From a virus, in the IMG/VR virus record IMGVR_UViG_3300020371_000050, positions 1 through 25,379 of that record: a stretch of 25,379 bases of DNA. One strand, 5' to 3'. Of this stretch, positions 1-10,700 are shown one piece after another. Position numbers and translations under genes: made by a program. The notes beneath the pieces were generated by a model, which searched no databases, had not been told where the DNA came from, and saw only the letters and a program-made list of their open reading frames with translations. Position 1 is the stretch's first letter, and each line of letters begins with the position of its first letter.

Positions 1-3000
1 GGTATCTGGTTCAACATCAATAATTTCAATCTTATTATTTCCACCATGGTGGGCATGATTGAATTGTTTGATGCGGAATACGTTTCCACTATACTTGTTA
101 TCAACCAATTCGGAAGCACCATTAACGGATACTCCAGAATTTGTTCTGGTTGATTCGTCTGTTGGATCAGTAAAGAAGAACAGAGATTCAGAATTGGTGA
201 AGTTTTCGCCCTGAACATCAGTCAGATAGAAAGTATCAGTTACACCAATACCAGAAATAGTAACTTTTGCACCAGAACCTTGTCTTATGGTAGCACCGAA
301 AGAAGAAGTTGTAAGTCCTACAACCTCACCTTCAACATAACCAGAACCTGCGTTTGTAATGGTTACGGAAGAAATTTCACCATCTGCATTAGTATTAATT
401 GTTGCTACACCACCAGTTCCTTTACCAGTCATTGAGAATAGTTGTATTCCAGTAACACCAGATTGTGATACTGCATATCCAGAACCTCTATCGGTAACAT
501 CAATTGTAGATATTGGTGCTCCTATATTTTCAATAAATCCAGTAATACTTGGACCTATTGCACCCTCACCAATCTTAGTGCCGAGAACAACATTTGCATT
601 CAAAGTTCCACTAATTCCAACTTTAAGTTTTCTTGGTAAACCTTCAATTGGATTACTAGTGAGTGCTGCACTATTTGTTCCTTTTGGTGAAATATCACTA
701 TTATGCCATGTCAAAGTTCCCTTCTTCTTAAACTTCGCCTTATAAAGTTTGAAGGTTAAATCTTCAAACTGACTTGGCGTCCAGATAGTTCCGTTTTGAG
801 ATTTGAAGAGTGAACCTCCAATATACTGCTTACCAACAACAACATTTTGTACATCAGGCAAGTTGCTAGTCTTAAGAGTTTTGGAACCCATTCTAGCAAT
901 AAACATTTCATAGAGAACTGATGCGGGAGCAAGAATTACGATTGCATATTCAGTATCTGGTGCAAGATAAACTGGAGATGGGAAACGAACTCTGGTTGGA
1001 ACACTACCATCTTTAGAAACTTGAATATCCGATGGGTTCAGTGCAACCTGAGTATAATCTTGAACCAAGTATTGGGTTGGTGTTCCCAATTCCATTGTTC
1101 TTAATTCAACGAATACCTTTTGATCGGGGTCTTTAGATGCAAAGAATAAGTCAAATGATGTTAAGAAAATACCTCTACCATCAACAGTGAATGATTGTGC
1201 TAATGGGTCTCTGTGAGGTGCCTTTACCTTAACATCAATTTCGGTTTTCTTCGCTCTTGGTCTGGGTGGATTTCTAACAGCAACAGTTTTTGTTCTCTGT
1301 GTCAAGATGGTTCCAGAACCACTGTATGTTCCAATTGCTTCAGATGCAAACTTAGTAGAACCTGGGAGAACAGCAGTATTTGGTGGAAGTGCAGTAACTT
1401 TAACTGTTTTAGTTCCACTCTTAACTCTAATTGGTGGTTTTGGATTGGCGTTTGGATTTCTGAAGTAGAAATTAGCAATAACATCTCCCCAATTATCAGA
1501 CATCAAGCTTACATTCGTAAGTCGTGCAACAGCACCTGATGTTCTACCAACAACTTTAGCATTTTTCTCAACATATCCATAGAACTTTTGTTGGGTAGAA
1601 AGAATTCTAACGCAGAAGTTTATAAGTCTGGATGTTGGTGAGTAAGTTGAACCTGGAGCAGGTCTATCTCTATCAAATGGATCAACCTGATATTTTTCTA
1701 CAAGAACTGATGGAGAACCAAGACCTGCACCAATATCTGGTCTAGTCTCATCACCATACTTGTGGTTTGGACGTTGGAGTTTTATGAAACCAATCTTTTT
1801 ACCAGTAGAATCAAAAATATCAGCGTTTTCAAAAACCTGGAAAGTACCAGAAACCATTTTCATTTCACAAAGTTTTGGTACAAGATCAACTTGTTGACTA
1901 TCAAGATAATGATAATGCTTTGTGAAAGGTCTCAATCCATTTGCATTGAAGTAAACATTTCTTTCACGCATCCATGGATCTGCTTCACCACTTACTTTTA
2001 CACTCTCAACATAATCAAACTCTCTGGAAGGTCCTTCAAGTTTTGGTGTATATTTTGTTTTTGTTGTAATTGTTGTGGTGACATACCTTCTAACTCCAGT
2101 TTCACCTCTACCACCACCTTTTTTATATCTTCTTCTTGTTACCTTTCTATCTACATTTTGGGTAACATTTGCAATTTGTTTCCACTTAGCACCAGTTGAT
2201 TCTGTTCTATGATCATTGATATAAATTGTTCTAGTCCAGTTATCTGATGCAGGATCTAACTGAACGCCACCAACGAATGTGACAACTTCAAATGGGTTGA
2301 CATTTTCAACATGAGTTGCATGTGGTTGCTCTATATAACCAACTTCACTAAATTTCAATGTAACCAGGTCACCAGCCTTTTGAATACTGGAATCTGCAAG
2401 TTTTAAATTTTGTGATAAATCTGCCTGCGAAACATCAATACTTGCATCAAGTGCTAATTCTGCATTCATTGACCACAGATCAACAGGGGCAATACCTGCA
2501 GCATTTTCCTTATCAATATCAATAGTAGATAAGCGTTCATCAAACAATGATCTATCTCTGAAATCAGAAACAATGAATCCAGATTTAAATCTATCTAAAC
2601 CATTGGCATCAGTTACTGCAAGAGTTTTTGCATTCAACTCAAGCATTGAAAGACTGGTAACTTCTTCAAGATTTTCAATTCTATCTTCAAGTTTTCCAAT
2701 GTCACGCATTGTGAATCTTCTATTGTCTTTTAAGACAATTCTCGGTTCCTTATCTGGATTGAAGAGATATGGTGGATAACTGATTTCAGCAAGTTCCATT
2801 GCATCATCAGCCAAAATAGGTGCTTGTGGAACATCTGCAGGATCACCATAAACTACTTCAACTTCACCCAATCTATTGAGTGCTACTAAGTCAATCCTTG
2901 GCAGATAGTAACTGTAACCAACATAAGATGCCTCATCTGGGGTGATTATGTATCTGTAGGTTGATTCATATTCCCTAGAGTCGAATGCAAAAGGTGATGC

Positions 3001-6000
3001 TGTTGTTGAAGTGAATGGTTTTACTCTTGGTCTAAAATCAAGAGTATTTGTAACTCTTAATCCACTTGGGAGTGATGGAATATCAGATTTAAATCTATCT
3101 GCTGCATATGAATTTACAGTAAATAAATCTCCTTGGTTTTCTGAACCAACTTGATAAGCATCAAAAATAATTGTTAATCTCTTGCTTGGAGTTGGACTTC
3201 CAGGTCTTCTAATAATTCTAGAATAATCACAGTAATCATTTCTATGACCAGTATCTAATCTATAATTTGCACTTAAATCAACATAACTTCCTTTTGTTAC
3301 TTCCTGCACCGGTGCAGAAATTGCTGAACTTTCAAATGTAACAGTTTCACCAACAATAAAGGTGTTTGCATTCTTTGGTACATATGTAATTGTATTTGCA
3401 GTTTTTTCATGAACGTAGGCAATTGCTCTACTTTCCGAACCAACTAGTTTCTCACCAATAATTGAATTGACATCCAAATTCAATCCGGTTTGGAAAGTCA
3501 GTTTATCAAGAACAGCATCATTCTCATCAGTTGATTCATAAACAGCACATACTTCCATAACGTCAGGAACATTCAACGAAATTTGATCGTCTTCAATTCT
3601 TGTTCCATAGAAACTACTAGTATCTAATCCAACAGCAGCATTGTTTTTCTTAGTTCTAGATACAACCAAAGATTGACTTCTGATATAATCTTTGGTTTTG
3701 TTAGTTACGTTTCTCTTATCTAAAGTTACAATTACACTTACATTACTATCTGATGCCTTATCAAGACCACTGAACGAAATTGTATCACCATTAGGTCCAA
3801 GAGAGAACTTACCTGATGTAAGTTTTTCTGTTGTTCCATCAGAGTAGTGGATGGAATATCTTTCTGCATCAAATGGTGTGTAGAATACACTATTAATACC
3901 AGCACTTGCGCTGATAGCATCTGAAACTGCAAGATCAAAGCTATTTCCACTAAAACTTGCTAAGTTTATCTGCTTAGTAATTTTTAAACTTGCTTGTGCT
4001 AAATCTACACTAGCAATGTTTTCAACTGGTAAATGGGAGTAAAGACCGGTGGAACCAAAGTTAATAATCTTTGGAACCATCATTGAGAAGGTATAATTAC
4101 CGTTGGTATGAGTTGCTCTATAAACTCCAGAAAGTGCTGTTGTTGGGACAGTTAAACTGATTGAAGTTCCATTTGCAGCAATTGCAGTAATATCAGAGTA
4201 AATTGGATCAGCATTACCATTCTGATATTTTATAGTTCTTCCTAATTTAATTCCTGTTACTCCACTAAAGAATCTTCCACCAACTTGACCAGTCCTGGTA
4301 GAACCAGAACCAGAAATATTCATCAAGTCAGTTTTAGAAAAGTTTGGAAGAGTTCTTTCGTGAAGTACAGTATCTGCAATGAAGTTAGTTTGTAAATCGG
4401 TATTCAGTGCATCAGCATCTTGGAATACTGCTTTGATATCATCAGTAGTATATTCAGTAACAGTTGTAATTCCTGATTGATACTGAGTTTGCTCATTGAT
4501 AATAACACTCTCACCTTCAAGGAAGGTTCCTGATGTTTGAATCAATTGATATACATTAGCAGATCTATCATCAATATATCCTGTTGCTCCACTAGAAAGA
4601 CCTCTTACATAAGAAGAATCTGGAACATCACTGGTATTATATGTGTTTGATAATGTTATTTCTGTATATGTTTGAATATCGTAGAGATAAAGATCCCATT
4701 GAGTGGCATTTCCCTTATATGTGTCATCGGCAAGACCGTACCAATAGACTCTTGCTTCACCAATTTTTGTATTCAGACCAGCAGTAGCGGCATCGGTAAT
4801 ATTTGTAATACCATTATGATTTCTTCTTTCCTTGTAAAGTTCAATAATGTTTGAACTTGTGCTATTAGCACCACCAGCACTTGTATCTCCAATGTTGATA
4901 TATGGAACACCTGCTACATTATTAATCTTCAGAAGACTTCCCATTGCAAATGGGATAGCTGCGGTTGGAACAGTTTTTGTTGTTCTTGGTTTTGGAACAT
5001 CAATAACTGTAGAACCTACTAAATCAATGTCATATCCTTTTACGTAGGCAGTACCTGCAGAAATTTTAAGTGCAAGTAAATCTTCAGAAGGAGTATTTCC
5101 TTGTTCAGTTACTTCATCTTTTCTGAAGAGACCACCATTACCTTTTTCATCATTTAAACACTCTGATGCTTCAACGATAAAATTATCGATAGCATAGTTT
5201 CCAGATTCTTCAAAAGTTCTTTTTGCAAAGTAATCCTTAATTAAATTATAGTCTGATTTATTTTGAAGTTTCTTGATTTCTCCTTCATCAACTTTGACTA
5301 ACTCAATAAAGTTAATATCTTCAATATCTGTAAGTTGCTTTTTAGCCAACTTAACACTAATTTTCAGTCTATCTGCACCAGGAGCAGCATAGTTTGTAAA
5401 TCCTTTTGCATTATCGTTGAGTCCTTCATCTTCATTCGAATTTATAATTTCTTCAACAATATCAAAACCAACTCTAAATGATGGTTGATTATCATAAGGA
5501 TCTAATACGATTTTTTCTTTTAAAACATCGACAAAAGTTCCTCTGATAAAATAGACTCCTTCCGCAACACCTACAGAATATCCAGTGTTTGCGGCACCAG
5601 AAGAAACAAGAGTTGCTACAGTGTCTCCTGCACGGAGAGAAGTGTTTCCATATGAAATATTCTCATCGAGTACTAATACTTCACCATCTTGTAATTCTAC
5701 ACCTTCACCATCATCTGCACCATCTCTATATTTGATAAAGAGAGTAATGTCCTCAACACCCTCTTCTGGTGGAAGAAGATATCCACTAATTCTTCCAACT
5801 ACCTTTGAGTTTTCGCCAATAACTTTTGTTCCTGCACCATCTGGACCTTCTGACAATGCATCAAGATATACTGTAACATCAATACCCAAGTGTGTGGGAT
5901 TAATTTTTACAGTTGTAAATTCATTATCACATGTGATTCCACCAGGAATCACCATAGAACCTTCTTTAAATATATGACTTCCAAAAGATTCTATTTGATT

Positions 6001-6138
6001 TTGTAAAATCGATTGAAGACCAGTTAATTCTCTTGCCTGGACAGGAAATCCTGGTTTAAATAAAACCTTGTAATAATTATCTTCCTTATCAAAATCATCA
6101 TAATAAGGGCTTACGTTGAGGTTAGTCTTCTGTGGCAT
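1..6138 (-). CDS. DUF4815-containing tail/baseplate structural protein (partial, C-terminus outside window)
   Basis: An uninterrupted frame starts at ATG 6138 and runs to base 1, giving 2046 codons without a stop, so the C-terminus is missing. The N-terminus (MPQKTNLNVSPYYDDFD, then FKPGFPVQARELTGLQSILQ) is the hallmark of the DUF4815 proteins of T4-like cyanophages, where that domain covers roughly the first 500-600 residues. Around residues 1143-1166 lies a heptad-like segment (DIGKLEDRIENLEEVTSLSM), probably a short coiled coil. Near 1328-1350 is a Lys/Arg/Gly-rich stretch. Residues about 1642-1755 contain DPLAQSF and FLTSFDLFF, a block seen in these cyanophage proteins. Two GSGY repeats lie near 1884 and 1929. 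The gene follows gp8 with only three bases between stop and start, in the position where T4 has gp9 and gp10. A role as outer wedge, pin or fibre protein is inferred from position and is not proved by sequence. Confidence 0.82.
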   Translation of the reverse strand, partial: MPQKTNLNVSPYYDDFDKEDNYYKVLFKPGFPVQARELTGLQSILQNQIESFGSHIFKEGSMVIPGGITCDNEFTTVKINPTHLGIDVTVYLDALSEGPDGAGTKVIGENSKVVGRISGYLLPPEEGVEDITLFIKYRDGADDGEGVELQDGEVLVLDENISYGNTSLRAGDTVATLVSSGAANTGYSVGVAEGVYFIRGTFVDVLKEKIVLDPYDNQPSFRVGFDIVEEIINSNEDEGLNDNAKGFTNYAAPGADRLKISVKLAKKQLTDIEDINFIELVKVDEGEIKKLQNKSDYNLIKDYFAKRTFEESGNYAIDNFIVEASECLNDEKGNGGLFRKDEVTEQGNTPSEDLLALKISAGTAYVKGYDIDLVGSTVIDVPKPRTTKTVPTAAIPFAMGSLLKINNVAGVPYINIGDTSAGGANSTSSNIIELYKERRNHNGITNITDAATAGLNTKIGEARVYWYGLADDTYKGNATQWDLYLYDIQTYTEITLSNTYNTSDVPDSSYVRGLSSGATGYIDDRSANVYQLIQTSGTFLEGESVIINEQTQYQSGITTVTEYTTDDIKAVFQDADALNTDLQTNFIADTVLHERTLPNFSKTDLMNISGSGSTRTGQVGGRFFSGVTGIKLGRTIKYQNGNADPIYSDITAIAANGTSISLTVPTTALSGVYRATHTNGNYTFSMMVPKIINFGSTGLYSHLPVENIASVDLAQASLKITKQINLASFSGNSFDLAVSDAISASAGINSVFYTPFDAERYSIHYSDGTTEKLTSGKFSLGPNGDTISFSGLDKASDSNVSVIVTLDKRNVTNKTKDYIRSQSLVVSRTKKNNAAVGLDTSSFYGTRIEDDQISLNVPDVMEVCAVYESTDENDAVLDKLTFQTGLNLDVNSIIGEKLVGSESRAIAYVHEKTANTITYVPKNANTFIVGETVTFESSAISAPVQEVTKGSYVDLSANYRLDTGHRNDYCDYSRIIRRPGSPTPSKRLTIIFDAYQVGSENQGDLFTVNSYAADRFKSDIPSLPSGLRVTNTLDFRPRVKPFTSTTASPFAFDSREYESTYRYIITPDEASYVGYSYYLPRIDLVALNRLGEVEVVYGDPADVPQAPILADDAMELAEISYPPYLFNPDKEPRIVLKDNRRFTMRDIGKLEDRIENLEEVTSLSMLELNAKTLAVTDANGLDRFKSGFIVSDFRDRSLFDERLSTIDIDKENAAGIAPVDLWSMNAELALDASIDVSQADLSQNLKLADSSIQKAGDLVTLKFSEVGYIEQPHATHVENVNPFEVVTFVGGVQLDPASDNWTRTIYINDHRTESTGAKWKQIANVTQNVDRKVTRRRYKKGGGRGETGVRRYVTTTITTKTKYTPKLEGPSREFDYVESVKVSGEADPWMRERNVYFNANGLRPFTKHYHYLDSQQVDLVPKLCEMKMVSGTFQVFENADIFDSTGKKIGFIKLQRPNHKYGDETRPDIGAGLGSPSVLVEKYQVDPFDRDRPAPGSTYSPTSRLINFCVRILSTQQKFYGYVEKNAKVVGRTSGAVARLTNVSLMSDNWGDVIANFYFRNPNANPKPPIRVKSGTKTVKVTALPPNTAVLPGSTKFASEAIGTYSGSGTILTQRTKTVAVRNPPRPRAKKTEIDVKVKAPHRDPLAQSFTVDGRGIFLTSFDLFFASKDPDQKVFVELRTMELGTPTQYLVQDYTQVALNPSDIQVSKDGSVPTRVRFPSPVYLAPDTEYAIVILAPASVLYEMFIARMGSKTLKTSNLPDVQNVVVGKQYIGGSLFKSQNGTIWTPSQFEDLTFKLYKAKFKKKGTLTWHNSDISPKGTNSAALTSNPIEGLPRKLKVGISGTLNANVVLGTKIGEGAIGPSITGFIENIGAPISTIDVTDRGSGYAVSQSGVTGIQLFSMTGKGTGGVATINTNADGEISSVTITNAGSGYVEGEVVGLTTSSFGATIRQGSGAKVTISGIGVTDTFYLTDVQGENFTNSESLFFFTDPTDESTRTNSGVSVNGASELVDNKYSGNVFRIKQFNHAHHGGNNKIEIIDVEPDT
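304..501 (-). repeat. Tandem GSGY protein repeats in the DUF4815 protein
   Basis: Two copies about 45 residues apart read TDRGSGYAVS and TNAGSGYVEG. Each is followed by a short strand and a Gly/Ala-rich turn (GTGGVATI, GSGAKVTI). The same pattern occurs in gp8 and many times in the 4285-residue protein. The relation is at protein level; the DNA copies are not identical. Confidence 0.65.
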
Positions 6139-6141
6139 TTT

Positions 6142-7701
6142 TTAGAATTCCAGTATAATTTTTAAGTCTTCTTTTTGGCGTGCGTTTCTGGCAATGCTGG
6201 CTCTGTTATCGAGATATATAACATCCCCTGAGCCTTTATTTATTTCAGAAACTGCCATGCCACCTGTGAAGTTGACGCCGAGGTCGATTAACTTAGTTCC
6301 TGATGGATTAGTAGTAATTCCAGAGAAATTAGTTTCAATCGAACCCGTAAATGCTGATGTTTCTCCAGTAACTAATTCACTGGATGATTCAAAAGCATAA
6401 TTTCTACCATTAGTAGAAATGCCAGTGTAATCTTGTGTATCAAGTGTTGTTTGATTGAAGAATAGTGATCTATCCTTAAAATACTTCAACACCTTAGTGT
6501 CTTGGTCATATGATGCAACAAATCCAAATGCTTTTGCAGTATTGGATTGAACTCTTTGGAAAATTTTCTCACCAACTTTAGGAGTTCCTGAGATTGCTGA
6601 GAATTTAAATGCATCCAGGGAACTAAAGTTATTTGCGGTATAAACATCAGTTGTACCAACTTTAGTTGGATTCTTCACAATAGAGACTTGAGCAAAACTA
6701 GTATCTATTGGAAAATCTTTATCAGAATCGTCAAATCTTGCATAAACTAAAACTTTATCAGTTCCAAGTTCAGTGTAAATATCATATCCATGTCCCTTTG
6801 ATGGTGGAATGATAGGCACTAAATTTGCACTAGTGCCAGTGGTATTTGAGTTAATTGAACCCAAATCAACCATTGCATAACTATATCCTTTACCACCAGA
6901 AGTTACGACGGTGTTAGTAATTTTTCCACCAACAACATCAACTCTAACTCTACCACCAGTACCATCACCGATTATATCAAGTTCTTGTCCAAGACCATTT
7001 GCATAGTTAGAACCTTCATTTTCAATGTAAACTGTTTTAATTTGATTTTCATTTACATCAGAATTTGATGATTCTCTGATTGCTCTTATTTGAGCATCAT
7101 TAGTTGTCAACCAATCGTTTGGAACTGTAATATATTCTGTGGAATCAAACTTGATAATGTCACTAGGACTAATAGTAAACAGATACTTCCAAATATATCC
7201 ATCACCACTATCGCCAGCTCTAGTTGGTTCTAAATCCGTAAATGTTGGTTCATCCTGAGAGTTATTACCCTTTGGATTAGAACCACTAGAACCATTTTCA
7301 ATACAAATATAAACTCTGAAATCGGAATTTATTACATAATAATTTGCATCATACAATCTTGATGCATTTGTCAATGGTGCTGGATTCAAGACGCTATAGT
7401 CTTGACGATACATTTCATACTTCGTTCCAGAAGTCCATTGAATTTTCCTGACCAATCTTCTTACATTTGAGGATGAAACCCTCTTACCATACAAAGTGAC
7501 ATCGCCACTATGTTTGTTGTATGCAAGGTTATCAATAGGTGCAGGAGGATTAGTATTCCAGGTATTAGACCTCCCATACCCAACAATAGTGGGATTGGGA
7601 AGACCAACAGTAATGTAGTATGAGTTAGTAGTGTTTTGTACCGACTCTACAAAATTACTTGCATTCAAGATTCTAAATTGATCAGTAACAAGTGCTGACA
7701 T
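6142..7701 (-). CDS. 8: Baseplate wedge subunit gp8
   Basis: This is the structural wedge protein homologous to T4 gp8, which bridges wedge components in the tail baseplate. The 519-residue product keeps several T4 gp8 landmarks in order: GDGYIWKYLFTISP at 167-180 (T4 GDGYVWEYLFEIPP), TEYITVPNDW at 188-197, FAQVSIVKNP at 336-345 (T4 FRQISIITNP), and GDVIYLDNR with the terminal hydrophobic IILEF at 492-519 (T4 GEMIYMENR, ending INILFTF). It is much longer than T4 gp8 (334 residues). The extra length falls in two places: about 220-300, which holds two GxGY-type repeats (GSNY, GKGY), and about 360-470. Start ATG 7701 has no clear Shine-Dalgarno sequence but follows a late-promoter octamer by 17 nt. 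The stop is separated from the next ATG by three bases (TAA AAA ATG). Confidence 0.92.
   Translation of the reverse strand: MSALVTDQFRILNASNFVESVQNTTNSYYITVGLPNPTIVGYGRSNTWNTNPPAPIDNLAYNKHSGDVTLYGKRVSSSNVRRLVRKIQWTSGTKYEMYRQDYSVLNPAPLTNASRLYDANYYVINSDFRVYICIENGSSGSNPKGNNSQDEPTFTDLEPTRAGDSGDGYIWKYLFTISPSDIIKFDSTEYITVPNDWLTTNDAQIRAIRESSNSDVNENQIKTVYIENEGSNYANGLGQELDIIGDGTGGRVRVDVVGGKITNTVVTSGGKGYSYAMVDLGSINSNTTGTSANLVPIIPPSKGHGYDIYTELGTDKVLVYARFDDSDKDFPIDTSFAQVSIVKNPTKVGTTDVYTANNFSSLDAFKFSAISGTPKVGEKIFQRVQSNTAKAFGFVASYDQDTKVLKYFKDRSLFFNQTTLDTQDYTGISTNGRNYAFESSSELVTGETSAFTGSIETNFSGITTNPSGTKLIDLGVNFTGGMAVSEINKGSGDVIYLDNRASIARNARQKEDLKIILEF
6237..6244 (-). promoter_or_regulatory. Putative internal late promoter ahead of the DUF4815 gene
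   Basis: The minus strand reads AATAAATA, matching the T4-type late octamer (TATAAATA; NATAAATA in cyanophages). It lies inside the 3' part of gp8, 98 nt before the ATG at 6138. Being coding DNA, it could be chance; the recurrence of the motif upstream of other late genes supports it. Confidence 0.4.
6802..7026 (-). repeat. GxGY-type protein repeats inserted in gp8
   Basis: Residues about 226-300 contain NEGSNYANG and SGGKGYSYA, 40 residues apart, each followed by a strand and a Gly/Thr-rich turn (GDGTGGRVRV; NTTGTSANLV). T4 gp8 has no equivalent that I recognise. The pattern matches the repeats of the two flanking genes. Confidence 0.6.
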
Positions 7702-7718
7702 TGTTATCTTTTTTTATG

Positions 7719-7726
7719 TATTTATT
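7719..7726 (-). promoter_or_regulatory. Late promoter for gp8
   Basis: The minus-strand octamer AATAAATA overlaps the TAA stop of the upstream 4285-residue gene and ends 17 nt before the gp8 ATG. An initiation point about ten bases downstream would leave a leader of only a few bases, which fits the lack of a Shine-Dalgarno sequence there. Confidence 0.6.
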
Positions 7727-10700
7727 ATGGATAGAAAGGTAAAATATTGTCTAGAACAATATTTGGATCTGCAATTGGTTTTCTGGAACGAACTGCACCA
7801 GATTTTCCTTCGCCAAAATTACCCCTTCTTTGAATTGTTGGGAAGGTAGATAATCCAGAATCTACTGTCAATCCAGTAACTCCAATAGAAACTGGAGTGG
7901 TTCTCTCGTTGAAGTTATAGATTCTTCCCCAAGAGAAAGTACCAAGAGAGGTCGTAAGTCCTGCATTATTTTCATCAAAATTGCCTGTTGAACCAATAGC
8001 AGTTAAATTAGAACCACTATGAACATTACATGTTATAACACCGATAGGACCAACACTTTGGATAGAATCTACAATGTAAATGTTATCTAAGAATGTATTA
8101 CCAATCGATACAATTGCATTATCAGAATCATAAACAGAAGTAACTCCATTACCAACTCTTGTATTTGAAACAAGAATTGGATATCCTGGCAGTAAGTCTA
8201 ATGCATCAGAAGCAAGTTCAGATTCACCCTGAACGCCATAATCTTTCAATGCTGAGAAGAAGAAACTAATTGCCTTCTGCCCATTAGTACCAGTAGATTC
8301 GTTAATTCCTGTAATAATTCCAGTAAATCCTTGAACGTTTGAAATTTCAGTAAGAATTTCTCTAGTTGGTGTAGGACTTTCTACAATAATATTTGGTACT
8401 AACGGTTGATTATTAGAATTAGTATAACCAAGACCAGGATTAGTTAATGTTACTGAAGTAATGGTACCTGTAGCGCCAATTGTAGCAGTTGCCGTTGCAG
8501 TAGTACCAACTCCTACACCGATAACTCTAGGTGCAGAGAATCTCAAGTCAAGAGTAGAACCACTATATCCACTTCCACCATCAAGAATTTGAACAGAAGT
8601 AATAGTTCCTGCTGCACTAACTGTTGCAGTGAATGCTGCAGAAACAGGTTCATCTGAATCCATTACGAATGCATCAAATTCAAATGTATTAAGATTCAAA
8701 TCATAGATGATTTCATCATAATCAAAGAATTGTGCATTATCTACAAAGATTTCAGTACTATTAGAGTTTATATCACCAATAACTTTAGCAGTTGGGAAGA
8801 TCTTAGGTTCAAGAGATGCTCTTGTTTTGTAAACAACATCGCCCTTAATGTACTTGTCTTTCTTCTGCTTTGTCCAATAGAAAGGTTTGAAATCATTTTG
8901 ATTTACACCAGGTCCCGTGTATATTGCCGTTTCGACAGTATCTGAACCAAGAATTTCAGAAATAGTTCTCTCTTCAAGTTGGTCTTCAGTTGATGGAATT
9001 CCAGGATGCTTTCTAACAAAAACATCATCACCAACTTTAATAGATTCTGTAACAGTTGTAATTCCAACATCAACTCCACTTTGTCCAACATAGAAGAAAA
9101 TATCAACTTTATCGTTAACCTTAGGTGGTTCTGTAAAGCTGAAAGAAGTTCCTCCAGTGAAGTTATATGCATAACCTGGAGTCTGAAGAACACCATTGAT
9201 GAAGATAACAAGAACAGCATCCAAGTCAATTGCACTTGAAAGGGCTGCGGCAGGATCAATTTCAAATGCTAACAGTTCTCCATTATAGAACAGTGGGAAT
9301 CTCTTTCTAACTCCATCTTGCAGTCCTGCGACGCTGTCAATGTAATCCATTTCACCAAATGACCATGCCGAGAAGAAATCATTAAAGGTTTGAGTAATTT
9401 CTACTTTAAAGTCATCAATTGGTGCAGTGTAATCTTTTGCAGTAACAAGTCCAACCACTTTAACAACATCACCAGGTCGGAATCCGTATCCATTTCTGGC
9501 AATCTTGAATGAATCTACTGAGAATAAAGTAGAACCAATACCAACATTACTTGTTCCTGCTGCACCAATAGTTACATTAAGAAGAAGATTCTTTCCAGTA
9601 TCTGTTGTTGCACCAACACCAAGTCTTGATACACCAACAACAGGCATGTTTTCATAATTTGGTTCTGGAATCTCAATAACAGGATTAACATATCCACTAC
9701 CACCGTTAACAATGTTAAATGCAAGAGTACCACCAGCACCAACAATTGCCTCAACAACAGCACCAGTTCCAGCACCACCAGCAGGACCAACATTTACTGT
9801 AATAGTATTAACCGTGGTAGATGCAATAGCAATATTAACACCTGCTGCAGGGTCTGTAGGTCTTGGATAAACTTGCTCAGTGAAGAAGTCATCATCAGAA
9901 CATCTGAATACAATTGAACCAGTATCAAATCCAACTGTATCTGAAGTTGTTAATCCATGTCCATCAATAGTTACCTGGAGTTCACCTGTACTTGAAGTAA
10001 ACTTAGCATTAGTGATCGAATAGGTATTTCCATTACCATCAAACGTTGAATTTACTCCCGCCCTAACAAATCTATGTTCATATGAACGGTCTGTAACTGC
10101 AATAGAAACAGGAGATCTATATCCAGAACCAAAGTTCAGTGAATAATGCCTATAAACTTCACCACCATTATCATAGAAGTGCTGAATTGTGCTTGGTCCA
10201 ACAACAACATTCAACTTCTTAGCATCAATTATATTGAAAATATCCAATGAACGATCATGATCTGGGAAAATGGTCGTTGTTATGCCAGAACCACCTGGGC
10301 ATGTGAATTCAAGGTCGACAAGTTTAACAGCATCTCCAGTTCTAAGATTATGGGGTTCTGTAGTTTCAACTTCAAGAATACCTGAAATGTTATTATAAGA
10401 TGCTGTCAGAACACCAACAGGTCTTGTCCAAGTATTAATGCCAACGATATTTGAAATAGATTTGTTAGCACCTATCTCTGCTTTTACTTTAGCACCAACC
10501 AAAGGTGCATATCCAAGACCAGGTGTTGATCCAAGAGAAACGACTAAACCACCTCTTGGAATCTGGTTTTGGTTAATATCAAATTCAGATTGAATGGGAG
10601 TTCCATTGACTGATGTGATTCCAGTAAACACAACACTGGAAATACCTGCATTAGTATCACCTTCAAAGAGATAATTATTTCCTGCATTATTTAAAGTTGA

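Noticed and set aside
359-745. Plus-strand open frame of 128 residues rich in Pro, Val and Leu
   Set aside because: It is antisense to the DUF4815 gene, has no ribosome site, and its composition is what the reverse of Gly/Thr/Asn-rich coding gives.
8903-9265. Minus-strand open frame of 120 residues in another frame of the giant gene
   Set aside because: It lies wholly inside the 4285-residue gene, is Leu-rich and low in complexity, and has no start signal.
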